Positions 1 to 6,331 of a stretch of 8,849 nt of DNA are shown piece after piece. The number at the start of each line of letters is the position of its first letter. Position 1 is the stretch's first letter. A program made the translations under genes and the position numbers. This DNA is from Deltaproteobacteria bacterium (GTDB taxonomy: Bacteria > Desulfobacterota > Binatia > UBA9968). The stretch is taken from NCBI GenBank assembly GCA_021323355.1, contig JAJONK010000283.1:1-8849 (forward strand). Reading direction: 5' to 3'. The notes beneath the pieces were generated by a model. That model had not been told where the DNA came from. It searched no databases and saw only the letters and a list, made by a program, of their open reading frames with translations.

Positions 1-1446
1 GGATCGTTGGCAAGATCATACAGTTCGCCCCATTCCACTCCTTCATACAAGGTAAGTCGGTGTTTTTCCGTAATCAGACTTCGTGCCCGAAAATTATTCT
101 CCAAACCCATGTAGCCGCGTCGCTGATGTTCTTCGATCAGGAGAGAGTCGTAGCCGGTAGCGCCTCCTTCCAGCGCGGGAAGCAGACTTCGTCCCTGTAT
201 CCCGTTGTATGCCGCCAAACCGGCACGATCCAAGACAGTGCTAGCTATGTCGAGCGTGCCGCATAGGCCGGAATTCACAATGTTCTTTTTGACGGCGCCG
301 GGATCACGCCAAATAAATGGCACCCGAACCAGCCCACGATAGTGCAGCGCGCCCTTTAGAAGTAGCTGGTGATCGCCCATGAAGTCACCGTGATCGGTAG
401 TGAACACGATCACGGTATTTGACTCCAGCCCCAGCGCCACGAGCCGCGCGAATATTTTACCGATCGCATCATCGATCATCGTGATCATGCCGTAAGTAAG
501 GGCGATTGCCTCACGTGCCTCGCGCTCGCTGATCGCAAAAGTCCGCTGTCCCTCTCGATTGCTCTTGTTCAACTCTCGCTCCTCATAGAGTTTCTGCAGG
601 TGCGGCGGTATCGGTCGTTCCCCTGAATTGAATGATGCCGGCAATGAGATTGATTGAGGATCATACATTTCCCAATATTTGCCCGGCGGTGTGAATGGAT
701 GATGCGGATCGGGAAATGAACACTGAATGAAAAATGGCTGACTATGATTTGAACGCGAATATGTCTCCAAGTAATCGATGGTGCGTTCCGCGACAAAAGT
801 GGTTGGATAGAGTTCTTCCGGCATTCTCGTGCGCCAAGCCTGCGGTGCAATATAACCGTTTCTTCGAATGACGTGCTTTAAGCCATCGTTCATAATGTCC
901 GACGGCTTTATCGCCGTGCCCGATGGCCATTTCTACATGGTTGAAACCATAATAGGGACACACCGGTTCAAACTCAGGATCTCGCTCCCAGGTCGATGGA
1001 AGTTCCTGATCATATCGGTCTCGTTCATTGATCGACTTTGCGGCTTCGCGCAGATGTTCCGGGGGCGGAATGCGGTTGGAGTTGGATTGAGGCATGCCGA
1101 TGACGGGAGGAGTGCCGTTTATGCTCTGGAGATGACACTTTCCAACGAGAACCGTCTCGTAGCCAGCAGCTCTGAGAACGTCGACAAAAGTGGTGGCCCT
1201 CAGTGACAGTGGAACGCCATTCTGACGCGCGCCGTGCAAGGACGGCATGCGACCGGTCATAAGCGTAGCGCGATTCGGCATGCAAATCGGCGTTGCCACG
1301 TAAAACCGATCGAAACGTGAGCCTGCCGCTGCCAATCCATCAATGTTGGGAGTCTGAACCACGGAATTGCCATAACAACCGAGATGATCGGCTCGTTGCT
1401 GGTCAGTGATGATCAAGAGAAAATTGGGGTGCTTACTCATGGGCAT
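1..1446 (-). pseudogene. Sulfatase / phosphonate monoester hydrolase-like enzyme, frameshifted, C-terminus cut by window edge
   Basis: An alkaline-phosphatase-superfamily hydrolase that would cleave a sulfate or phosphonate ester. Numbering from the ATG at 1446, the N-terminus carries the metal pair Asp15-Gln16, the formylglycine motif C-M-P-N-R (Cys55, Arg59) and G-K-C-H (Lys103, His105). The second half carries T-D-H-G-D-F-M-G-D-H, with the Asp-His codons at 395-390. A D-Q plus D-H metal set is that of the phosphonate monoester hydrolase/arylsulfatase branch. The reading frame breaks near 870. Up to G-H-Y-E-R-W-L-K-A-R (about 900-871) one frame is used, and from about 869 the conserved A-P-Q-A-W-R-T and P-E-E-L-Y-P-T-T-F continue in another, consistent with one extra base or two missing. 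Neither half has an internal stop, so a recent mutation or a sequencing error are both possible. The ATG at 1446 is preferred over 1440 because AAGGA lies 5 bases upstream. The 482 codons to the edge are close to full family length. Confidence 0.85.
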
Positions 1447-2035
1447 TACCATCCTTTGATGTCTAATTATCATACGATCAACTGGCTAGAAATGTCTTCT
1501 ATAACGAGCAGCTAAGCGGAAGAAACAGTAAACCCGAGGTCGCCGTATCAAGAACCCGATGTGTTAGAGACGCAAGCGATGCCGACGAACGTTAGAGTAC
1601 GAGCGGTAAATTTGCTTGACTTACTTAACTTCCGATTGCGTACGTTGCTCAAGGCCGGATTCCCGACAGAAAAGGATCGTGAAGATTTCACTGTCCCACG
1701 ACTCACGATTCGAAACGGAATGATAATCTGCTTCAAGTAACTCAGTATTGGCGGCAGCATCTTCAGCCGCGGTTATAAGATCCAGCCGCCACGCTACGGC
1801 ATAACCGAAGGCGAGTTTCAAAGACCTGCTGAATGTTGCGGATTATTCGAAGGCCAAAGGATGCACGGTCGAAGACATCAAGAAGCACGGCACCTTTGAG
1901 TCAATCGGAGACAGAAAATATCTCGTTAAGCTTGGACACGGTTGTGCGCAGAACGAGAGCGGCCCGTTTTTCTTAGACCCTGGCGCCATCGGCAATCGAG
2001 CGAAAGCGCACGTCGTGCGGGAGTGGTGAAGTAGC
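1447..2035. other. Gene-poor, probably decayed region
   Basis: About 590 bases with no recognisable gene apart from the start-less open stretch at 1805-2029 listed separately. A 53-codon ATG frame at 1579-1740 (plus) and a TTG-started 66-codon frame at 1821-1621 (minus) overlap on opposite strands. Neither has a clear ribosome binding site or a family I recognise. The minus frame has a fairly protein-like composition (A-V-A-W-R-L-D-L-I-T-A-A-E-D), so it could be a remnant. The sulfatase promoter should lie just right of 1452, but I see no convincing -35/-10 pair. Confidence 0.4.
1805..2029 (+). pseudogene. Possible gene remnant: 74-codon open frame without a start codon
   Basis: The frame opens after a TAA at 1802-1804 and ends at TGA 2027-2029. 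It contains no ATG, GTG or TTG that would start a substantial product. Its translation looks like real protein rather than chance: it includes D-L-L-N-V-A-D-Y-S-K-A-K-G-C, T-V-E-D-I-K-K-H-G-T, Y-L-V-K-L-G-H-G-C-A-Q-N and P-F-F-L-D-P-G-A-I-G-N-R-A-K, ending V-V-R-E-W. I do not recognise the family. A missing N-terminus would fit the decayed state of the surrounding DNA. Alternatives are a chance open frame or a gene using a rare start such as CTG (there is a CTG-CTG pair near the beginning). Confidence 0.3.
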
Positions 2036-2113
2036 CTAGAAGACAAGCCACAGCAGCAGTGTCGATGTTACGCCAACAATGCTTGCGATCATTATGAGTG
2101 AGTCTTCTACCAT
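2036..2113 (-). CDS. Tiny (25-residue) single-pass membrane peptide
   Basis: A 25-residue ORF from ATG 2113-2111 to TAG 2038-2036. The evidence is its translation signal and composition: a strong Shine-Dalgarno GGAGG sits 6 bases before the ATG. After an acidic start (M-V-E-D-S), the rest is almost wholly hydrophobic (L-I-M-I-A-S-I-V-G-V, then L-L-L-W-L-V-F at the C-terminus), enough for one transmembrane helix. The start overlaps the stop of the upstream 48-residue ORF (ATGGTAG), suggesting translational coupling. In size and character it resembles small accessory subunits such as KdpF or CydX, but no partner gene is in the window, so no function is assigned. No database family recognised. 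Confidence 0.5.
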   Translation of the reverse strand: MVEDSLIMIASIVGVTSTLLLWLVF

Positions 2114-2253
2114 GTTGTACCTCCATGTTGATTGAACGGTGTCACTGAAAGATGTAGAGCAACGAGGCCAGGTCTCAGGAAGATGAGCAACACAGCAAGG
2201 ACCACTAACACATCGAGATCGTAACTGAACCAAAAGCGTCGTAACTTACGCAT
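2107..2253 (-). CDS. Small (48-residue) predicted membrane protein
   Basis: An ORF from ATG 2253-2251 to TAG 2109-2107. The product begins with a basic, aromatic segment (M-R-K-L-R-R-F-W-F-S-Y) and then has a hydrophobic stretch at about residues 13-26 (L-D-V-L-V-V-L-A-V-L-L-I-F-L). That gives one short predicted transmembrane helix, with the positive N-terminus expected inside. The tail is soluble and ends in H-G-G-T-T-W. The last codons contain the GGAGG ribosome binding site of the following 25-residue ORF, and the two overlap by 7 bases, a typical coupled arrangement. No strong Shine-Dalgarno is seen for its own ATG (the context is GGTAAGAACTTGGTGCT). I do not recognise a family. It could still be a chance ORF, but the coupled membrane pair is unlikely to be random. 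Confidence 0.4.
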   Translation of the reverse strand: MRKLRRFWFSYDLDVLVVLAVLLIFLRPGLVALHLSVTPFNQHGGTTW

Positions 2254-2463
2254 AGCACCAAGTTCTTACCGCAATAATGAGACCGAACCAAAATGTTTCG
2301 ATACTTCCTTTGAAGTACACTTGTGAGCATCTTTGACGACGGCTATCACTAGGCAATTTTGGACGCGGCACGCCAACCGATAGACAAACCGCCCGCTGGA
2401 TTCTTGGAAGGCTTTAGCGCCAGCGATGACACCACCGGCAAGAAGACTTGAGCATCAGCGAAC
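2254..2463. other. Intergenic or decayed sequence left of the integrase remnant
   Basis: About 210 bases with no supported gene. A 6-bp inverted repeat with a 4-base loop (arms at 2302-2307 and 2312-2317) is present but too short to interpret. The stretch just left of 2464 is where the rest of the recombinase should have been, but no conserved recombinase block could be traced here in any plus-strand frame. Confidence 0.35.
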
Positions 2464-2859
2464 GGCAGAACAACGAAACCACGAGCAGCGCGACGGATCA
2501 TTCACTTGAAGCCGCACATCAGCGTATCCTGCGCAGATCAAACCGCTGCACGCCAAAGAAGACTCGCCGGTCCTTGTGAATAAGCTCGGCGAGAGGATCG
2601 ACCCTAAGCAGTTTCGAAAGAAACAATGGTACCGAGCCCTGAGCAGTCTGAAGATACGCCCATGGGACTTTTACTAATTAAAGACACCGTGATCTCGCTC
2701 GATATTACTGCCCGTGAGAACACTACAAAGGTGGCGCAAGAAGCTGACATCTCAATGAGCACTCTAGAGCGCAATTACGGCACATTCCTCGATAAAGCGA
2801 TCCAGAAAAAAGTGCAAGGCGAAGTGCGAACAGAATCAGGCGAAAAACAGAAAGCATAA
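2464..2859 (+). pseudogene. Tyrosine recombinase (phage-type integrase) remnant, catalytic-domain C-terminal half, multiply frameshifted
   Basis: Three successive frames carry pieces of a tyrosine recombinase in the right order. Piece 1 (2464-2520) reads A-A-R-R-I-I-H-L-K-P-H, like the strand that follows the first catalytic Arg in this family. Piece 2 (2528-2677) contains P-L-H-A-K-E-D-S-P-V-L-V-N-K, I-D-P-K-Q-F-R-K-K-Q-W and I-R-P-W-D-F-Y, and then meets TAA at 2675-2677. Piece 3 resumes one frame over from about 2677 with K-D-T-V-I-S-L, A-Q-E-A-D-I-S-M-S-T-L-E-R-N-Y and G-T-F-L, and stops at 2857-2859. The likely catalytic Tyr is codon 2776-2778. The N-terminal DNA-binding part and the first catalytic Arg are missing. 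The remnant ends 19 bases from the 3' end of tRNA-Glu, the usual place for the integrase of a tRNA-targeted element. It is non-functional as it stands. An ATG at 2626 opens a 77-codon frame, but this is only the tail of the old gene. Confidence 0.7.
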
Positions 2860-2878
2860 TGGTTCCAGAGACGTGTCA

Positions 2879-2956
<78 letters not shown>

Positions 2957-2960
2957 GTAC

Positions 2961-3036
2961 TGGTGAGCCGTGCTGGATTCGAACCAGCGACCCTCTGCTT
3001 AAAAGGCAGATGCTCTACCGCCTGAGCTAACGGCTC
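2961..3036 (-). tRNA. tRNA-Lys (anticodon TTT)
   Basis: A complete cloverleaf on the minus strand. The acceptor stem GAGCCGT pairs with ACGGCTC, the D arm contains GCTCAGGCGGTAGAGC, the anticodon stem TCTGC/GCAGA encloses CTTTTAA with anticodon TTT, and the T arm is GCTGG-TTCGAAT-CCAGC. The discriminator is A at 2964 and CCA is encoded at 2963-2961. It is first in a two-tRNA transcript, driven by the promoter at 3058-3086. Confidence 0.97.
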
Positions 3037-3057
3037 GCTGGCGGGCAAACTCGTTAC

Positions 3058-3086
3058 TTCATAGCGATATTACCTCACTAAGTCAA
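3058..3086 (-). promoter_or_regulatory. Sigma-70-like promoter of the tRNA-Lys/tRNA-Glu transcript
   Basis: On the minus strand TTGACT (3086-3081; 5 of 6 consensus bases) is followed, after exactly 17 bases, by TATGAA (3063-3058; 4 of 6). Transcription would start near 3051, about 15 bases ahead of the mature 5' end of tRNA-Lys. The position and spacing make this convincing although no start site has been measured. Confidence 0.65.
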
Positions 3087-3180
3087 TGAACTCAGAGGAA
3101 GAAACAACTTTTGCGGATTCGAAAAGAGAAGAAGTCGAAGATTGCCCTCCTGCATGCACAACGGAAACCGATCTGCTTTT

Positions 3181-3468
3181 CTAGCGTGGTGCTTGTTCGG
3201 TAATAGCCGGTGTGCTTTTAGCAGCAGAGGACGGCGGGACAAACGAGTCGTTGACACGAACAAATCCATGAGCTTCAAGCTGTCTTGCGCAGCTTTCTAC
3301 GATGCCCGCGAGCATCTGAGTATCTTTAGCAGCTGATTCACGAGCGACGCACTTACGCATGGTGTTTGTCTTAGGATGATAGAGGCTGATCGATAGTGGA
3401 TTAGTTGCCCCACATCCGGAAAGAGATTCGATGGTGATCAGAAGCGCAATGATTGATATTGTTCGCAT
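3181..3468 (-). CDS. Small predicted outer- or inner-membrane lipoprotein
   Basis: A 95-residue product from ATG 3468-3466 to TAG 3183-3181. The first 19 residues form a lipoprotein signal: M-R-T, then the hydrophobic core I-S-I-I-A-L-L-I-T-I, and the lipobox L-S-G-C with Cys19 as the lipidated residue. The mature part has two further cysteines (Cys40 and Cys60), in T-M-R-K-C-V-A-R and V-E-S-C-A-R-Q-L-E-A-H-G-F-V-R-V, with a low-complexity Ser/Ala/Pro tail. The frame is open upstream to 3609, but that extension is the antisense of tRNA-Arg, so the internal ATG giving a clean signal peptide was chosen. The Shine-Dalgarno is weak. It is divergent from tRNA-Arg. The precise function is unknown; the mature length of about 77 residues suggests an envelope accessory protein. 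Confidence 0.75.
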   Translation of the reverse strand: MRTISIIALLITIESLSGCGATNPLSISLYHPKTNTMRKCVARESAAKDTQMLAGIVESCARQLEAHGFVRVNDSFVPPSSAAKSTPAITEQAPR

Positions 3469-3525
3469 AAGCTGGTTGAAAATGATAACAGAACAGAAGG
3501 CAAATAGGTGAAAATACTCCGTTAT

Positions 3526-3599
3526 GCCCCCGTAGCTCAGTAGGATAGAGCACAGGATTCCTAATCCTGGGGCCGTGAGTTCGAATCTCGCCGGGGGCA
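3526..3599 (+). tRNA. tRNA-Arg (anticodon CCT)
   Basis: A complete cloverleaf on the plus strand. The acceptor stem GCCCCCG pairs with CGGGGGC, the D arm is GCTCAGTAGGATAGAGC, the anticodon stem CAGGA/TCCTG holds loop TTCCTAA with anticodon CCT, and the T arm is GTGAG-TTCGAAT-CTCGC with one T-G pair. The discriminator is A at 3599. Unlike the two tRNAs to its left, CCA is not encoded (ATTCC follows). Its last 18 bases are part of a perfect 40-bp tandem duplication. Confidence 0.96.
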
Positions 3600-3665
3600 T
3601 TCCAATCAATTAGATAGCACCCGAATCTCGCCGGGGGCATTCCAATCAATTAGATAGCACCCGAA
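3582..3665 (+). repeat. Perfect 40-bp tandem duplication including the 3' end of tRNA-Arg
   Basis: Bases 3582-3621 are repeated without mismatch at 3622-3661, and 4 bases of a third unit follow. Each unit holds the last 18 bases of the tRNA (part of the T loop, the T-stem 3' strand, the acceptor 3' strand and the discriminator) plus 22 bases of flank. Duplicated tRNA 3' ends are typical of attachment sites for integrative elements, here with nothing left between the copies. Replication slippage is the alternative. Perfect identity suggests a recent event. Confidence 0.95.
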
Positions 3666-3850
3666 CCTCATCCAACTTCTCTTTCAAGTCGCCATAAGTC
3701 GGCGCTCGCACTTGCTTCTCTGTTGTTGTTCGCCGCAGTGAATTTTTATGATCTTACGCGCGCGTTAAGCCTCGCTTGAGTGAGACCCAAATTTCCGCCT
3801 AACCGTAGCCGGACCCAGATCCAAGATCCAGGACAGCCGCCACCCAGCGG

Positions 3851-3869
3851 AACGAACCGGCGGTTCGTT
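3851..3869. repeat. 8-bp inverted repeat with 3-base loop
   Basis: AACGAACC at 3851-3858 and GGTTCGTT at 3862-3869 are exact reverse complements around GGC. It could fold as a stable hairpin in RNA. No run of T follows on either strand, so it is not a standard intrinsic terminator. An operator or chance are equally possible. Confidence 0.45.
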
Positions 3870-3898
3870 TCTCGAGCCGCCAAAAACTCGATCAGGTT

Positions 3899-3914
3899 AT
3901 AGGGACATCCCTAT
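3899..3914. repeat. 7-bp inverted repeat with 2-base spacer (operator-like)
   Basis: ATAGGGA (3899-3905) and TCCCTAT (3908-3914) are exact reverse complements separated by CA. The compact 16-bp dyad resembles a binding site for a dimeric regulator, but no regulator gene or start codon lies close by, so the role is a guess. Confidence 0.35.
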
Positions 3915-4079
3915 GTCTGTGGAGCTTTATTTCAGAATTGCGTAACTGGAAGTTAGCTTGCTCGCCAGGGGAACTCGATCCGGCTTTTCGGAATGTCTTG
4001 GATTACCGGCGAGCTGATAATCGAATGAAAGCGGCTGAAAACGAGCGATGAGCCGGGCGGAAAGCAAGCTGCTTTGATG

Positions 4080-4634
4080 CTATGTGCTACTTCCCTTTCG
4101 TTGCTTATAGAGATGCACCCACATGTCGTATATTTCCACCAATGTAAGTGTTTCAAGTTTCTGCGTGCCGAGCGATCCAGTATAAGACACGCTCAATGCC
4201 TCACCAGTTCTAGAGATTTTCTGTAGCTGGCACTTCTTCTGATCAACATACCAACCCACCGTCCGTAAGACCTGTGGTAAGCTATGAGACAGTGGGCTGC
4301 GCTCCCAATCTGATCGAAGCGCCTGCCCTTCTCGTTCGAGTTTATCGATGTCGGCTTGCGTAAAGTCCAGCCGCAGCAGGCGAGAAGGGGCGGGGACTTT
4401 CACGGGCGTTGCGGCTTGCGCGGCTGTTGACATATTGCAGATGTCTAGGAAAGCTTTCTTGAACGCTTGCAGCTTTGTAACGGGCAACTCCTCAGATTTT
4501 TTTCGGGTTGGAATCCCTCGGATTGAAAAAGCATCTCCAGCTACTTCCAAATCAAACGCTTCCAACGATAGCGATTCAAGGCCCTGTCCTATAGCTCTGA
4601 GAATGTGCTCATAACAAATCGCAGACTGCCTCAT
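4080..4634 (-). CDS. Conserved-looking protein of unknown function
   Basis: A product of 184 residues if started at ATG 4634-4632, or 196 from an upstream TTG at 4670. Neither has a good ribosome binding site. The ATG is preferred because the sequence becomes protein-like there (M-R-Q-S-A-I-C-Y-E-H-I-L-R-A-I-G-Q-G-L-E). The N-terminal part, about residues 1-50, is helical and then strand-like (F-D-L-E-V-A-G-D-A-F-S-I-R-G). A linker rich in Ala, Thr and Pro follows, then a C-terminal part starting L-R-L-D-F-T-Q-A-D-I-D-K-L-E-R and containing L-R-T-V-G-W-Y-V-D-Q-K and I-Y-D-M-W-V-H-L-Y-K-Q-R. There is no signal peptide or membrane segment, so it is probably cytoplasmic. The two-part architecture suggests a two-domain protein. 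No catalytic motif is visible, and it has no close neighbours that hint at its role. Confidence 0.7.
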   Translation of the reverse strand: MRQSAICYEHILRAIGQGLESLSLEAFDLEVAGDAFSIRGIPTRKKSEELPVTKLQAFKKAFLDICNMSTAAQAATPVKVPAPSRLLRLDFTQADIDKLEREGQALRSDWERSPLSHSLPQVLRTVGWYVDQKKCQLQKISRTGEALSVSYTGSLGTQKLETLTLVEIYDMWVHLYKQRKGSST

Positions 4635-4670
4635 GAGAGTGCCGTAATTGCATGGCGTGTGCCGATCCAA

Positions 4671-5100
4671 TGTGCTCAGTTAATACGGAACCTCTCTACT
4701 TTTCTTTATGGGATCATGGCAAGCATACCCGATAGGTATCTTTGTTGTGATTGAGCAGACAAAATCGCCGCCGGGTCGATTTGCTGATCCCGCACCTAAC
4801 GATGCTCACAGAAGGAGTTTGACAAGTCGGAACTGTTGCTCGAACCAATGCAATCTCAGGGTTTGTAAGTCCAGGAATAAAGCTTTTTAGCCACCGCCAT
4901 CGCATAACCAGGAAACCGTCACGAGTGATAGAGATCGAACTGGACCGTCCTAGTATTTCTCTGATTATCTCAATGCTTGGATTACCTCGGCACCAGCTCG
5001 TAAGGACAGCATAACTTCATCAACGTGGATCACTAGAGCACAGGGTATGCCCCACCGCGAATTCGTATGACCTGGTTAGAAATACCCGCTCATCGAATGC
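4671..5100. other. Non-coding or decayed stretch
   Basis: No gene is supported. On the minus strand a frame at 4905-4714, which can be followed upstream of its ATG to roughly 5010, has some protein-like segments (I-E-I-I-R-E-I-L-G-R-S-S and I-P-G-L-T-N-P-E-I-A-L-V). It lacks a ribosome binding site and a recognisable family. It may be a leftover of an old gene or chance. Confidence 0.3.
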
Positions 5101-5460
5101 TTGAGGTTGAGAAAGTACTATCAACGAGTTCGATATGCAGGAGAGGCTGGAACAACACTGTACCGTCAGCAGCGGTAACTTCTAGCCCAGTGTCAGACCA
5201 ATAGTGCTTACCTGTAGGAGATTTGAATGGTCAGCGTACTGGGCATGAACACCTTCGGGAACGTGATCTCCATTCCTTTGTTCAGCATAATCCGTCGCAG
5301 CACGCTGTGGGAACATTTGTCCGCCCGCAAGTCTCAGATTTTGAATTCTTAGGCCTCTGTCCGGCATCCACTCGACAGCGAGTTGGTAAGCTAAATTAAC
5401 AGAAGCCTTAAATACGCCAAGAGATTTGCTGATTAGCCGCGTAACTGCTAAGTAAAACAA
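5101..5460 (-). pseudogene. Possible decayed gene (two frames)
   Basis: A 92-codon frame runs from ATG 5460 to TAG 5182 on the minus strand, with a protein-like middle (A-T-D-Y-A-E-Q-R-N-G-D-H-V-P-E-G-V-H). Near 5210 the protein-like reading appears to move to another frame, giving K-H-Y-W-S-D-T-G-L-E-V-T-A-A-D-G, then T-V-L-F-Q-P-L-L-H-I-E-L-V-D, and a stop near 5090. The switch suggests a single frameshift in a formerly longer gene. There is no ribosome binding site before 5460 and I recognise no family. Chance remains quite possible. Confidence 0.2.
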
Positions 5461-5559
5461 ATAGGTAATAGAATAGTTGGTGGGATTCTTATCCTCGGAG
5501 GCAAGTCTTAATCTGGAGCCTTGCTGTGAAATTCGAACTGATTAACGGGAGAATGGCTA
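5461..5559. promoter_or_regulatory. Leader region expected to hold the promoter of the right-hand cassette
   Basis: Because the four cassette genes are co-directional and tightly spaced at first, their main promoter should lie here. TAGAAT at 5469-5474 is a fair -10 candidate, but I see no good -35 at the proper distance. GGGAG at 5547-5551 is the ribosome binding site of the first gene, 8 bases before ATG 5560. Confidence 0.25.
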
Positions 5560-6318
5560 ATGACAGTTTCTAGCGCAGAGTTTGTCAAAGAAATTCAGCA
5601 GATGGTGCGTAAAAAACATTCAAAGGACCACCCCATTATCGGCATGATCGAGGAAGGGAAGTTAGATCATGAGCAGCTTAAAGGATTCGTTGGTCAGTTC
5701 TATCTGTTTTTTCCAAAACCTTTTCCTAAGCCTATAGCCGCAATGCTCAGCCGCTGTCCAGACGACCCGGAACTCGAAAAGATGTGGATCGAAAACGTTG
5801 TCGAAGAAGGAACGGGGGAGATCACCGGCACGGACAGTCACAAGGGACTCTTCATTCAATTTGCCCAATCGTGCGGCTTTACCAAAGAAGAGTTAGACAA
5901 GGTAGAGCCGCTTCCGGAAAGCCAAGCCTTCCTTGATTGGCGCGAGCTTTTGATGTACCAGCGCAGCTGGCTGGAGTTGTATGCGTGCCAGGGTTTTTGC
6001 CTCGAAGGTACGGCAAACGAACGCATGACAAAGATTGTCAATGGACTTACCAAGCATTATGGATTCACGCGGGATTCTGAAACTATTCGGTACTGGACCC
6101 TCCATATGGGTGTTGATGAAGAACATATGAAAGTCGGGCCGTTGGCTGTCGAGAGGTATGCGATTACTGAACCTCAGCAGGCCCAGGTGCGGAGCTCAGT
6201 GCAAAAGACTCTGGATCAATTCTGGCTTGCTTTTGATGGCATCAAACGAGCGTTCGTCGATAAAGATGACATTTACGCCAAGTGGAGAAATTCAGGCAGC
6301 AAATCAACTTCAAAATAG
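5560..6318 (+). CDS. Haem-oxygenase-like putative diiron oxidase (PqqC/TenA/CADD-type, 'iron-containing redox enzyme')
   Basis: A 252-residue, all-helical protein of the haem-oxygenase-like superfamily, expected in the cytoplasm. The superfamily includes PqqC, TenA, the p-aminobenzoate-forming CADD and diiron oxidases such as UndA and SznF. Visible candidate metal ligands are acidic residues in E-N-V-V-E-E-G-T-G-E (Glu82, Glu83, Glu87) with His94, Glu149 in C-L-E-G-T-A-N-E, and His182/Asp186/His189 in H-M-G-V-D-E-E-H. The H-x3-D-x2-H spacing, with a Glu about 33 residues earlier, fits the diiron members rather than PqqC or TenA; this is a family-based inference. If correct, it would use O2 on a small organic acid or amine. 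The start is fixed by GGGAG 8 bases upstream of ATG 5560. It is first in the cassette, and the next gene begins 13 bases after its stop. Confidence 0.85.
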   Translation: MTVSSAEFVKEIQQMVRKKHSKDHPIIGMIEEGKLDHEQLKGFVGQFYLFFPKPFPKPIAAMLSRCPDDPELEKMWIENVVEEGTGEITGTDSHKGLFIQFAQSCGFTKEELDKVEPLPESQAFLDWRELLMYQRSWLELYACQGFCLEGTANERMTKIVNGLTKHYGFTRDSETIRYWTLHMGVDEEHMKVGPLAVERYAITEPQQAQVRSSVQKTLDQFWLAFDGIKRAFVDKDDIYAKWRNSGSKSTSK

Positions 6319-6331
6319 AAGGGGATGATTC

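Larger units (their letters stand above)
3666..4079. other. Intergenic region with two inverted repeats, no gene seen
   Basis: About 410 bases between the tRNA-Arg duplication and the end of the minus-strand gene at 4080. I see no credible coding frame. It contains the inverted repeats listed at 3851-3869 and 3899-3914. A short hairpin (AAAGCA/TGCTTT, arms 4061-4066 and 4070-4075) lies directly downstream of the stop of the 4080-4634 gene and may help end its transcript, but no T-run follows it. Confidence 0.4.

Noticed and set aside
569..850. 93-codon minus-strand frame
   Set aside because: It is a shadow; the sulfatase's conserved second half is read in another frame across the same bases.
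868..1206. 112-codon plus-strand frame
   Set aside because: It is antisense to the sulfatase and has no recognisable domain.
2302..2317. 6-bp inverted repeat with 4-base loop
   Set aside because: Too short to stand above chance in a window of this size, and without a T-run.
3476..3506. TTGAAA and CAAATA upstream of tRNA-Arg as a promoter
   Set aside because: The spacing is 19 bases and the -10 is poor; not good enough to call.
3469..3609. N-terminal extension of the lipoprotein frame to 3609
   Set aside because: The extension reads through antisense tRNA-Arg. The internal ATG at 3468 gives a clean signal peptide and lipobox.
3401..3649. 82-codon minus-strand frame containing P-G-E-I-R-T-H-G-P-R-I-R-N-P
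   Set aside because: It is the antisense translation of tRNA-Arg and its duplicated 3' end, a well-known false gene.
3582..3665. Possible CRISPR-like array
   Set aside because: Only two contiguous copies without spacers; the unit is half tRNA sequence.
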